From NCBI GenBank assembly GCA_937995745.1, contig CALKIU010000125.1, positions 1-37,403 of the forward strand: a DNA stretch of 37,403 nt, given 5' to 3'. The position numbers and the translations under genes were made by a program. This document shows positions 25,564 through 33,369 of the stretch, piece after piece (within the stretch, counting starts at the first letter, position 1; each line of letters opens with the position of its first letter). A model generated the notes under the pieces. That model had not been told where the DNA came from and searched no databases. It saw only the letters and a program-made list of their open reading frames with translations. The stretch is from an uncultured Bacillaceae bacterium (GTDB lineage Bacteria; Bacillota; Bacilli; Bacillales; Cytobacillaceae).

Positions 25564-25577
25564 ACAGCTGCATTAAA

Positions 25578-25620
25578 AAACCACAGGGATAACAGAACTT
25601 ATCCCTGCGGTTTATTTTTT
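25578..25620. terminator. Bidirectional terminator between the symporter gene and ftsH
   Basis: A stem built from AACCACAGGGATAA and TTATCCCTGCGGTTT ends in T tracts on both strands. It overlaps the ftsH stop codon at 25599-25601. Confidence 0.88.
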
Positions 25621-27434
25621 TTGCTTTCGAGCATCTGCATGAATTCTTCTCCGGAGAGAGTTTCTTTTTCAAGGAGACGCTCTGATATCTCATGGAGACT
25701 GTTGATATTGTCTTTCAAAATTTCAATCGCTTTTTGATGGCATTCTTTGATGATTTTCAAAACAACTTCATCCGCTTTGGCTGCTGTAACCGGTGATACA
25801 AGCAGAGAAGACTGGTCTCCCAAATAGGGGTTGGTCAACGTTTCCAGAGCCATCATGTCAAATTCTTCGCTCATTCCAAAGCGTGTAACCATCGCTCGCG
25901 CTATTTTTGTTGCCTGTTCGATATCATTGGCGGCCCCGGAAGTGATTGAATTAAAGACAAGTTCTTCCGCGGCGCGGCCGCCTAAGTACGTTGTGATTTT
26001 TGCGAGCGCCTCTTCTTTGCTCATGAGAACTTTTTCATCTTCTTCCACTTGCATCGTGTATCCCAGGGAACCGGATGTTCTCGGGATGATGGTGATCTTA
26101 TGGACGGGTGCGGAATGAGCCTGCTTGGCGGCCACGATCGCATGCCCGACTTCATGATAGGCAATAATTTTTTTATCTTTTTCCGGAATGACGGCATTTT
26201 TCCGCTTATAACCGGCAATAACGACTTCCACAGATTCTTCCAAATCGCTTTGCGTCACGTATTTGCGGCCGTTTCTGACCGCTCTCAAGGCCCCTTCGTT
26301 GATGATGTTGGCGAGGTCGGCACCGGATGCTCCCGGCGTGGCTCGGGCAATGGCGTGCAAGTCGACGTCATCGCCGAGTTTCACATTTTTTGCATGTACT
26401 TTTAAGATGGCAAGCCTGCCTTGCAAGTCAGGAAGCTCAACAGGGATGCGGCGGTCAAACCGGCCCGGCCGGAGCAAAGCCTTATCGAGAACTTCCGGCC
26501 GGTTAGTAGCCGCCAAAATGACCACTCCTTTGTCGGCCTCAAACCCGTCCATTTCCGTCAACAGCTGATTCAACGTCTGTTCCCGTTCGTCATTGCCCAT
26601 ATATATGCCTGTATTTCTGCTTTTGCCGATGGCGTCAATTTCATCAATAAATACAATGCACGGCGCTTTTTCCTGGGCTTGTTTGAACAAGTCCCTCACC
26701 CGGGCGGCGCCCATTCCGGCAAACATCTCCACAAACTCGGAGCCGGAAATGGAAAAGAAAGGTACTTTTGATTCGCCGGCAACCGCCTTGGCAAGGAGGG
26801 TTTTACCCGTACCCGGCGGTCCGACCAAAAGAACGCCTTTCGGAATCTTTGCCCCGACTTCTTTGTACTTTTCCGGGTTGTGTAAGAAATCGACAATTTC
26901 CAACAAAGCTTCTTTAGCTTCATCTTGGCCGGCGACGTCATCAAAGGATTTGCCCGTTTCCGCTTCCAAATATATTTTGGCATTAGCTTTGCCGAACGAA
27001 AGGACGCTGTTTCCGCCTTCCATTTTCTTTTGAATTCTTTTGGCCAGAAATTGACCAAGGGCAAGAAAAATGAAGATCGGGATAATCCAGGCCAGAATAA
27101 AACCGACGATAGGGGAGCTTTCTTTTTTAATGACGGCCCCGAATTTCACATCAGCTTCATACAAACGTTCCGTCAATCCGGGGTCATCAACAACGCCTGT
27201 TTTATAAGTCTTTTCGTTGTCCCCTTTTAATGTGTAGGCTATAAAATTATCCTGAATTTCAACTTCCTCTATTTTTCTTTCAGCAATCATATCCAAAAAG
27301 GTTCCGTAATCCACTTCTTTCACGGATTGATTCAAAAATTTCGGAAAAACAAAAACATTCAAGAGCAGCACAACGAGCACCGTAAACAGGAAAATATATG
27401 CTAGCCGGTTTTTACTGGGCTCTTTTACTTTCAT
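25599..27434 (-). CDS. ftsH: FtsH-type ATP-dependent zinc metalloprotease, divergent and isolated
   Basis: The 611-residue membrane AAA protease has two N-terminal membrane helices (about 11-30 and 110-130) around an extracytoplasmic domain. The AAA domain has Walker A GPPGTGKT (205-212), Walker B CIVFIDEIDAIG, and the second region of homology ATNRPEVLDKALLRPGRFDRR. The zinc site is HEVGH (427-431), with the distal Asp in SGAANDIEQATKI. Three features are unusual. The pore loop reads MFAGMGA instead of MFVGVGA. The segment SRNTGIYMGNDEREQ replaces the usual glycine-rich RGAGLGGG run. The neighbours are not tilS-hprT. It may be a second, clostridial-like FtsH paralogue. GGGGGAG lies 8 bases before the ATG. 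Confidence 0.92.
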   Translation of the reverse strand: MKVKEPSKNRLAYIFLFTVLVVLLLNVFVFPKFLNQSVKEVDYGTFLDMIAERKIEEVEIQDNFIAYTLKGDNEKTYKTGVVDDPGLTERLYEADVKFGAVIKKESSPIVGFILAWIIPIFIFLALGQFLAKRIQKKMEGGNSVLSFGKANAKIYLEAETGKSFDDVAGQDEAKEALLEIVDFLHNPEKYKEVGAKIPKGVLLVGPPGTGKTLLAKAVAGESKVPFFSISGSEFVEMFAGMGAARVRDLFKQAQEKAPCIVFIDEIDAIGKSRNTGIYMGNDEREQTLNQLLTEMDGFEADKGVVILAATNRPEVLDKALLRPGRFDRRIPVELPDLQGRLAILKVHAKNVKLGDDVDLHAIARATPGASGADLANIINEGALRAVRNGRKYVTQSDLEESVEVVIAGYKRKNAVIPEKDKKIIAYHEVGHAIVAAKQAHSAPVHKITIIPRTSGSLGYTMQVEEDEKVLMSKEEALAKITTYLGGRAAEELVFNSITSGAANDIEQATKIARAMVTRFGMSEEFDMMALETLTNPYLGDQSSLLVSPVTAAKADEVVLKIIKECHQKAIEILKDNINSLHEISERLLEKETLSGEEFMQMLESKKNKPQG

Positions 27435-28045
27435 ACGATTTCTCCCCCGTATTCCTTTTTAAAAGAAAGCTCTGATTTAATCCAGCGTCTATAGTAAATC
27501 TGTTTATCTTCCGTGTTTCTTTTTACAATATTCTTCACTTTTATAATAGCAAATACTTCCGAATTTTTAATATATTTATATAAATATAACATTATTTTTT
27601 ATTTGAAGAAAATAAAATGCATAAAAAGTTTTGAAATTGCTACCGCGGTTCAACGGGGTCAATGACGCCTATCACGATTTTGAAGAAAAACTTTCTTAAA
27701 ATTCGCCAAACCGGAAACTTTTCGTGAAAGGGGCTTTGCAAGGGAGAGGATCACGGGATTCCACGCAGCCGGAGGGAAGATTTCATTTTTTGAGGCCATG
27801 TTGGACCGCTTTTTTCGGAGGTTTTAATTGGATTGCTGTAAAAGGTCCCGATTAAAGGTATAACGGATGCAACGAAGAGAGGAAAAGAAGCTTTTTCATT
27901 GCCTCAGGATTGAAAAATCCGGAAAAAGAAAAGAGCTGTCCGGTTCGGGCTTTCCCGCCTGTGACAGTTCTTTTCGCATGTGCACACGGAAGAGGGGCGC
28001 GCATATTCAGTGTGCGGAAATCTATTTTAGTGAAAAAGCATTTTT
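27435..28045. other. Non-coding gap upstream of ftsH with a terminator-like hairpin
   Basis: The 611-base segment holds the ftsH promoter (an AT-rich minus-strand region near 27480-27600). A composite hairpin pairs AAAAGAGCTGTC (27929-27940) with GACAGTTCTTTT (27963-27974) and has an inner CGGG/CCCG stem. An open frame at 27867-28055 runs through this hairpin and is not credible. I see no gene. Confidence 0.45.
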
Positions 28046-28390
28046 TCAGTGGTAGGGGAATTGGGAAGAATAACCTTTAAATTGCTGGTAAGCTTGATCA
28101 ATTTTTTGTTGTTCTTCAGCTTCCAACTTGTACCATCCCAATTTAAACATTAAGTTAAATAAATCCCGGCAGCTTTGATGGGTTTCTTGCAAAATTTGCA
28201 GCAAATCACGGTACAACTGTTCGTGGCTCGCTTCTCGAATGGCGACATTCAAGCTGTCCGTCACATATTTACAAGTACTTAACCCGTCATTGAGAAAATC
28301 CCGGTCATTCATTTCCGGCCCTTTTATTTGGGGCAGCTGTCCCGTTTGCGGATTGGCTATTTGCTTGTTGTTTTGCGGTTGTGTTTGCAC
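28046..28390 (-). CDS. CotF-like spore coat protein
   Basis: The product is 114 residues. A Gln/Pro-rich N terminus (about 1-25) is followed by a helical coat-F domain: DRDFLNDGLSTCKYVTDSLN, then QLYRDLLQILQETHQSCRDLFNLMF, then GWYKLEAEEQQKIDQAYQQF. Coat F domains have a ferritin-like helical bundle without clear metal ligands, and family members sit in the Bacillus spore coat. The start is GTG at 28390 with GGGGTGATC upstream. It lies 18 bases downstream of a second small coat gene on the same strand and is probably cotranscribed. Confidence 0.82.
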   Translation of the reverse strand: MQTQPQNNKQIANPQTGQLPQIKGPEMNDRDFLNDGLSTCKYVTDSLNVAIREASHEQLYRDLLQILQETHQSCRDLFNLMFKLGWYKLEAEEQQKIDQAYQQFKGYSSQFPYH

Positions 28391-28408
28391 GTGATCACCC
28401 CATCTTTA

Positions 28409-28684
28409 TTAATGTTGATGTTGATTCATGTTCGGCATATTGTTGAGCACTGCTTGATTATCGACTTGCAGGTGATTTAAGATCTTTTGATAATGCTCTT
28501 GATGCATCCGGCCCGTCCGCTCCAATGCTTGTTTGATCTCTTCATTTTGCACTTGGGAAGCAAGAAAATGGAATTTCTTGCATGCTAGAAGCTCCCAAGA
28601 TAAGACATCTTTTAAATAAAGAAGATCTTTTGTTGTTATGGCAGGGGGCGGTGCCGGCATAATGTGCGACTGCATATTGTTCAT
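28409..28684 (-). CDS. Small CotF-related spore coat protein
   Basis: The product is 91 residues with a two-helix ferritin-like core: TKDLLYLKDVLSWELLACKKF, then EIKQALERTGRMHQEHYQKIL. The C-terminal tail is rich in Asn, Met, Gln and His and ends NMNQHQH. It looks like the first half of a CotF-type protein, with the downstream gene giving the other half; this is inference. AGGGA lies just before the ATG at 28684 on the minus strand. A mother-cell sigma factor would be expected to drive the pair, but I cannot place its promoter with confidence. Confidence 0.78.
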   Translation of the reverse strand: MNNMQSHIMPAPPPAITTKDLLYLKDVLSWELLACKKFHFLASQVQNEEIKQALERTGRMHQEHYQKILNHLQVDNQAVLNNMPNMNQHQH

Positions 28685-29298
28685 CTTGATCCCTCCGTAT
28701 CTCCTTCTAGTTGTATTTGTACCTGTTCATAAGGTAGCTTAAACGATTTCCGGTTCTATTATGCGGAGAAAAGATCGTTTTATTCTCTCGGAGCGGAGCA
28801 ATATTTTGAATCTTCGGAGGCGGGCAAAGGAAAAAGGTTTGTTTCCCGGGTTGTTTTGAGGGACCGGAACAAAATTGCGAAAAACAAAGACGTCCGGGGC
28901 TGACAAAAAACGATGTGACACTGTAAAATAATGACTTTTTGCTTTACAATGGATTATTGGAATGCCGAATACCGGTTCACCGGCATCGAAAAATTGAGCA
29001 GGCAAAATAGTTGCAGCGGCAGAACCCCGCGGCCAAAACCGGTACACTCCATACGGAATCCGTCGCTTTTTTCAGGGAGTTCATAAATTCGCTTATGTTT
29101 GTTGTTCACCACGGCAATCATCTTGTTTTAATTCGGTTGGGCATGTACATTCCATCAATATTTTTGCAAACAGAGAGGCATGAATTTGCCGGAGCCTTGG
29201 GTATATGTGGCAACATCTTTGCCAGTATGATTCGTACAAAAATTCTTTTCCAAAAAATAAATAAATACAAAAAGACAAACAGCAGGGAGAACGGTTAT
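28685..29298. other. Non-coding gap between coat genes and the MFS gene
   Basis: The segment is 614 bases between divergent genes. Open frames at 28739-29047 (minus) and from 29011 (plus, in frame with the transporter) lack ribosome sites and family support. No regulator gene is seen next to the exporter. Confidence 0.4.
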
Positions 29299-30669
29299 AT
29301 GCAAGAAACGAACAGAACACAAGTCTTTATTGCATTGATTATTGCCACTTTTTTAACGGCCATAGAAGGGACGATTGTCAGTACGGCGATGCCGAAAATC
29401 GTTAATGATTTAGGAGGCGGTCATTTATATACATGGGTCATATCCATCTACTTGATGGCCACGGTTTTGAGTACGCCGGTTTTTGGAAAAATGGCGGATT
29501 TATATGGCCGTAAAAGGATGTTTACAATCGGGGTTCTCATCTTTTTAAGCGGTTCGATGCTGTCGGGTTTTTCCCAAAGTATGGAACAGCTTGTTGTTTT
29601 CCGGTTAGTACAGGGAATAGGAGCGGGAGCATTGGCCACAATCCCGTTTATTATTATCGGCGACGTTTTTACGTTTGAAGAAAGAGGCCGTATTCAAGGG
29701 TGGATAAGCAGTGTCTGGGGCATATCGGGCATAATCGGCCCGGTGACCGGAGGATTAATTGTTGATTTGATTTCCTGGCACTGGATATTTTTTATGAATT
29801 TGCCGTTCGGTCTCGTCTCATTGTTTTTATTAAGACTTTCATTATGCGAAAAACTGGAAAGGAAAAAACAAGTAATCGATTATGGAGGCATCATAACATT
29901 TTCTTTGGCGATGACATCATTCTTGTTTGCAACGGCTTTGTTGAAAGAAGAGGGAACGGTTTCTACGGGAGCGGCCGCATGGTTAGGCGCCAGTGTGATT
30001 TTGCTCGCCATTTTTTTGCTTGTGGAAGCAAAAAGCAGGGAACCGATGCTTCCTCTTTCCCTTTTTAAAATTCCTGTTTTGTTCATTGTTAATGTTACAG
30101 GGTTTTTACTCAGCATTATTTTGATTACGGCAACATTTTATATCCCGCTGTGGGTTCAAGGAGTCACGAATTTAAATGCAACATATTCCGGCATTGCCGC
30201 TTTGCCTATATCTGTCACTTGGCTTTTCGGGGCAATTCTTGCCGGAAAAAAGATCGCCAAAGCACCGCTCGGACGGATTGTCGCGGCCGGGAATTTCTTT
30301 ATTTTCGCCGGTGCTGTCGGTTTGTCCCTTTTTAAAGCGGATACGGGAATTCCTTGGATGATGGCGGTATCGGCTTTGCTCGGATTTGGTTTTGGAATTT
30401 CATTTACGACATTTACGGTGGCCGTTCAGTCGGCAGTCGGATGGAACAGGAGGGGAGCAGCCATGGGGGCGCATAATCTCATGAAAAATCTCGGCCAGGT
30501 GATTGGCATCTCCTTTTCAGGGTTGCTGTTGAGTGAAGAGCTAAAAGGGATGGCCCTTCAAACAAGTTTGCATACCATTTTCGTCATACTTGTCATTTTA
30601 TCCATTGCCGCCATGGCTCTTTCATATTTTCTGTTTGGCAAGAGAGGCGAAAATCTTGTTGCCCACTAA
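29299..30669 (+). CDS. MFS drug/proton antiporter, DHA2 (EmrB/QacA) type
   Basis: The product is 456 residues with 12 to 14 membrane helices. The first helix carries the DHA2-type motif EGTIVSTAMPKIV. Motif A is GKMADLYGRKRMF between helices 2 and 3, and motif C is GPVTGGLIVD in helix 5. Such transporters push drugs or metabolites out using the proton gradient. GGGAG lies about 9 bases before the ATG at 29299. The frame stays open upstream to 29011, which would add 96 mostly non-conserved residues; I reject that start. At 456 residues it is short for a 14-helix member. Confidence 0.9.
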   Translation: MQETNRTQVFIALIIATFLTAIEGTIVSTAMPKIVNDLGGGHLYTWVISIYLMATVLSTPVFGKMADLYGRKRMFTIGVLIFLSGSMLSGFSQSMEQLVVFRLVQGIGAGALATIPFIIIGDVFTFEERGRIQGWISSVWGISGIIGPVTGGLIVDLISWHWIFFMNLPFGLVSLFLLRLSLCEKLERKKQVIDYGGIITFSLAMTSFLFATALLKEEGTVSTGAAAWLGASVILLAIFLLVEAKSREPMLPLSLFKIPVLFIVNVTGFLLSIILITATFYIPLWVQGVTNLNATYSGIAALPISVTWLFGAILAGKKIAKAPLGRIVAAGNFFIFAGAVGLSLFKADTGIPWMMAVSALLGFGFGISFTTFTVAVQSAVGWNRRGAAMGAHNLMKNLGQVIGISFSGLLLSEELKGMALQTSLHTIFVILVILSIAAMALSYFLFGKRGENLVAH

Positions 30670-30721
30670 TAAATCAAATGGGAAATGATGACAATTTTTT
30701 TAAAATTTTATGGAGTTGCCG

Positions 30722-30745
30722 GTTTATTATTGTGATATAATAAAC
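30722..30745. promoter_or_regulatory. Perfect 9-bp palindrome over an extended -10 promoter
   Basis: GTTTATTAT (30722-30730) and ATAATAAAC (30737-30745) are perfect inverted copies with a 6-base spacer. An extended -10, TGATATAAT (30733-30741), lies within it. It looks like a repressor operator for the next gene. Confidence 0.6.
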
Positions 30746-30787
30746 GTATTAATATAATGTTAATGATAAATAAGAGGAGGCTTCTAA

Positions 30788-31033
30788 ATGGGTTGCGGAT
30801 GTCATCATCATGATTTAACCGATGGAAAAGCGATCGTCGATCACGTAAAAAGAAAAGGAAAAGAAAACGAAAAACCGTTGGTTTTCCACAAAATTTCCTG
30901 CGAATGCGGAACCACGTTTACTTTTGAAAAAGTTGTCATGAATTGCCCGAATTGCGGCATGACTTATGGGGTTACGCCATGCAGTTCAGATAAAATTGAA
31001 AACATAAAAGCTGCGGGTATTCGTTACGCTTGA
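30788..31033 (+). CDS. Small Cys/His-rich zinc-ribbon protein
   Basis: The product is 81 residues. The N terminus MGCGCHHHD has Cys3, Cys5 and three His. A zinc-ribbon-like part follows with Cys38 and Cys40 (ISCECG), Cys53 and Cys56 (NCPNCG), and Cys65. I know no named family function. It is likely to bind zinc or another soft metal. GAGGAGG lies 8 bases before the ATG. The palindrome over the promoter suggests tight, perhaps metal-dependent, control. A strong terminator follows, so it is monocistronic. Confidence 0.82.
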   Translation: MGCGCHHHDLTDGKAIVDHVKRKGKENEKPLVFHKISCECGTTFTFEKVVMNCPNCGMTYGVTPCSSDKIENIKAAGIRYA

Positions 31034-31064
31034 TGCATGTCATGCATTAAAATCACTTGCAATG

Positions 31065-31097
31065 AAAACAGACGGTTTTTGAAACCGTCTGTTTTTA
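31065..31097 (+). terminator. Rho-independent terminator
   Basis: AAAACAGACGGTTT (31065-31078) pairs perfectly with AAACCGTCTGTTTT (31082-31095) around a 3-base loop and ends in Ts. It may also act on the minus strand for the Sir2 gene. Confidence 0.92.
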
Positions 31098-31180
31098 TAA
31101 GAAAACTGATTGTAAGGCTATAATCCATTTCAAGATAGAAAAATTTTGACCTGTTTTTCACAAATCAAGGGAAGCGTGTT

Positions 31181-31897
31181 TTATTCGGACTTTAACTGGG
31201 CATCAATTTCCCGGAGAAGTTCACCGATCTTTTTGTTGTTGATGACCAAATCGGCATAGATGTCATAGTCTGTTTTATCCATGTTCACGATTACTAATTT
31301 GGCGCCGTTTTCTTTCGCAATCAACGGAAATTGATTGGCCGGGGTAACTGTTAAAGACGAACCGAGAACGATGAATAATTCGGCTTTCTGTGCTTCTTCA
31401 AGCGCAAACTGGAAAGCATCTTCGGGAAGAGTTTCGCCGAATAATACGACGGACGGCCGTAAAATGCCCCCGCAACTGCAGTAATATTCTTCATTGAGAT
31501 ATTCTTCACTGCTATATTCCTTTTTGCAAGCTTGACAGTGCAATTTTTGCAAAGTGCCGTGAAGTTCGGCAACCCGGACGGATCCGGCCATCTGATGAAA
31601 ACCGTCGACATTTTGGGTAATGACAGATTGAATGAGATTTTCCTTTTCCCAATCAGCAAGGATATAATGTCCGATGTGCGGGCCGAATTCTTTTATGCCG
31701 ATGACGCGCTCCCGGTAAAATTCAATAAATTCTTGTACATTGTTGTTGAGCGCTTCCGTGCTGGCAAGTTTGCGCGGATCCTTTTTCCTCCATAATCCTT
31801 GCGAAGAACGGAAATCAGGCAATCCGCTTTCAGTTGACATCCCAGCACCGGTAAAAACAACGGTATACCGGGACTCCTTCAGCCAATCTTTTAACAT
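31181..31897 (-). CDS. NAD-dependent protein deacetylase, Sir2 family
   Basis: The product is about 238 residues, a sirtuin that removes acetyl or acyl groups from lysines using NAD+. Motifs are TGAGMSTESGLPDFR (16-30), TQNVDGFH (94-101), catalytic His113 in ELHGTL, and the zinc site Cys121, Cys124, Cys140 and Cys142. The late motif LGSSLTVTPAN completes the NAD pocket. It closely resembles B. subtilis SrtN. I choose the ATG at 31897 because AAAAGGAG lies about 9 bases upstream and the N terminus then fits SrtN. The frame is open to 31972 without a ribosome site. Confidence 0.93.
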   Translation of the reverse strand: MLKDWLKESRYTVVFTGAGMSTESGLPDFRSSQGLWRKKDPRKLASTEALNNNVQEFIEFYRERVIGIKEFGPHIGHYILADWEKENLIQSVITQNVDGFHQMAGSVRVAELHGTLQKLHCQACKKEYSSEEYLNEEYYCSCGGILRPSVVLFGETLPEDAFQFALEEAQKAELFIVLGSSLTVTPANQFPLIAKENGAKLVIVNMDKTDYDIYADLVINNKKIGELLREIDAQLKSE

Positions 31898-32175
31898 CAA
31901 TATCAGCTCCTTTTCCGAACAAGCCTCCAACACCATTATAAACCGAACCCCTCCCGGATTGTACCTTGCCATTTATTTATGAGGGAAGAGCATGATCCGT
32001 TTTTCCGCATTATTGTTTTTGGTCGCGGACAATTCATTTGTTCACCCATAAGTAATCATATACGGTCACAGCCAATTTCAGAAGTAAAACTAATCACATT
32101 AAAAGAACTTTTATTCACTGCCGGACAGGGGAAGATAAAATTGAAAACTTGGAAAAAATGAAAAGGGGAATGATT

Positions 32176-33012
32176 ATGTTTGGATTTGAAGACATAAATT
32201 TTGAAAAACTGCTGATCCAAGCCGGAGCCATTATGATTAAAACGTTATTGATCTTCCTTGCATACAAAGTTGTCAAATCCATATCTTTAAAAATTGTCAG
32301 GAACTCTTTTGAACGGGTCGCAAAAAGAGAAAACATTTCCCCCGGCCGGGCGCAAACTTTGCAAAAACTCACCGAAAATATCATCACTTATGCCCTCATT
32401 TTTATTTTGGTTGCCACTCTGTTTAATATTTTTGGGTTTTCTGTGGCGAGTCTTATTGCCGGGGCGGGAATTGTCGGACTGGCAATCAGTTTCGGCGCAC
32501 AAGGACTCGTCAGTGATGTTGTAACCGGTTTTTTCCTTCTTCTTGAAAAACAAATGGATGTCAATGATTACGTTACCGTCGGGGAATTTGAAGGAATTGT
32601 GGAAGCCATCGGATTAAGGACGACGCAAATTCGAAGCTTTGACGGAACATTGAATTATATCCCAAACCGGGAGATTGTCACCGTTTGCAATCATTCTCGG
32701 GGGAATATGCGGGCTCTCGTGGATATCAGCATCCCTTACGGGGAAGACTTGAACCGGGCGATTGACATTTTGGAAGAAGTTTGCCGCAAGATGGCCGCTG
32801 AAAATCCGATGATTGTGGAAGGACCGAAAGTGTTGGGTGTACAAGCTTTCGGCACGTCAGACATTGTTCTGCGGGTGATTGCCAGAACGAAGAATATGGA
32901 ACAATGGTCAGTGGAGCGGGAATTGAGAAAAGCGATTAAAGAAGCATTTGATGAACACGAAATCGAACTGCCTTTTTCTCAGCGGGTGCTCATCCGAAAA
33001 GAAGGTTTTTGA
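32176..33012 (+). CDS. MscS-family small-conductance mechanosensitive channel (YkuT-like)
   Basis: The product is 278 residues with three membrane helices (about 12-35, 66-90, 92-120). The pore helix reads GAGIVGLAISFGAQGLVSDVV, given here as GLAISFGAQGLVSD, with alternating Gly and Ala as in MscS TM3. A beta domain and C-terminal cage follow. It opens under membrane tension to release solutes on osmotic downshock. AAAAGGGGA precedes the ATG at 32176; an upstream TTG at 32149 is less likely. Its length is close to B. subtilis YkuT. It diverges from the Sir2 gene. Confidence 0.92.
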   Translation: MFGFEDINFEKLLIQAGAIMIKTLLIFLAYKVVKSISLKIVRNSFERVAKRENISPGRAQTLQKLTENIITYALIFILVATLFNIFGFSVASLIAGAGIVGLAISFGAQGLVSDVVTGFFLLLEKQMDVNDYVTVGEFEGIVEAIGLRTTQIRSFDGTLNYIPNREIVTVCNHSRGNMRALVDISIPYGEDLNRAIDILEEVCRKMAAENPMIVEGPKVLGVQAFGTSDIVLRVIARTKNMEQWSVERELRKAIKEAFDEHEIELPFSQRVLIRKEGF

Positions 33013-33369
33013 ATTATTAAATAAAATCATTCTTTTTTTATTTTCATTCGCTTATTAAAGACATGAAAACTAATATAAAAGTGAAAATTTTATATTTATT
33101 GTGAACTTAGTCACAGAATTATCAAAAATATTTTAGTAATATAGTGAATAAAAATATGCGCGCAAAGGAGGGATGTCCCGTCCCATCAACTAAAAACCGT
33201 TTGGCACAAGTGATTTCATCTAAAAAAATTTTCCCCTGAAACATTTCGCTTCTCTGTAAAGTCAGCATTCGCCAGTCAACACTTCTGTATTCCTCATGTT
33301 AGAAAGTGAAAGTCTTGTGTGAACTTTATTCAATTCTTTTAAAAAGGTATGCCGAGGGGGGAACGAGAC
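33013..33369. other. Regulatory gap before the CodY-like gene
   Basis: No gene is seen. The region contains a perfect TGTGA-N6-TCACA palindrome at 33100-33115 and an isolated ribosome-site-like AAAGGAGG at 33165-33172, followed one base later by ATG and a six-codon frame ending at 33193. That spacing is too short for normal initiation. Confidence 0.45.
33100..33115. promoter_or_regulatory. Crp/Fnr-family palindrome TGTGA-N6-TCACA
   Basis: TGTGA (33100-33104), ACTTAG, TCACA (33111-33115) is a perfect match to the consensus of Crp and of B. subtilis Fnr. A TAATATAGT-like -10 lies about 25-30 bases downstream. It sits 255 bases before the CodY-like start and 88 bases after the MscS stop. Confidence 0.6.

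Noticed and set aside
27867..28055. Plus-strand frame of 62 codons
   Set aside because: It runs through a terminator-like hairpin and has no ribosome site.
28739..29047. Minus-strand frame of 102 codons between coat and MFS genes
   Set aside because: It has no ribosome site and a random-looking composition rich in Phe, Arg and Pro.
29011..29298. Upstream extension of the MFS transporter
   Set aside because: The extension is not conserved-looking, and a good ribosome site precedes the ATG at 29299, where the family motif begins.
33173..33193. Six-codon leader peptide after AAAGGAGG before the CodY-like gene
   Set aside because: The ATG is one base from the ribosome site, too close for normal initiation.
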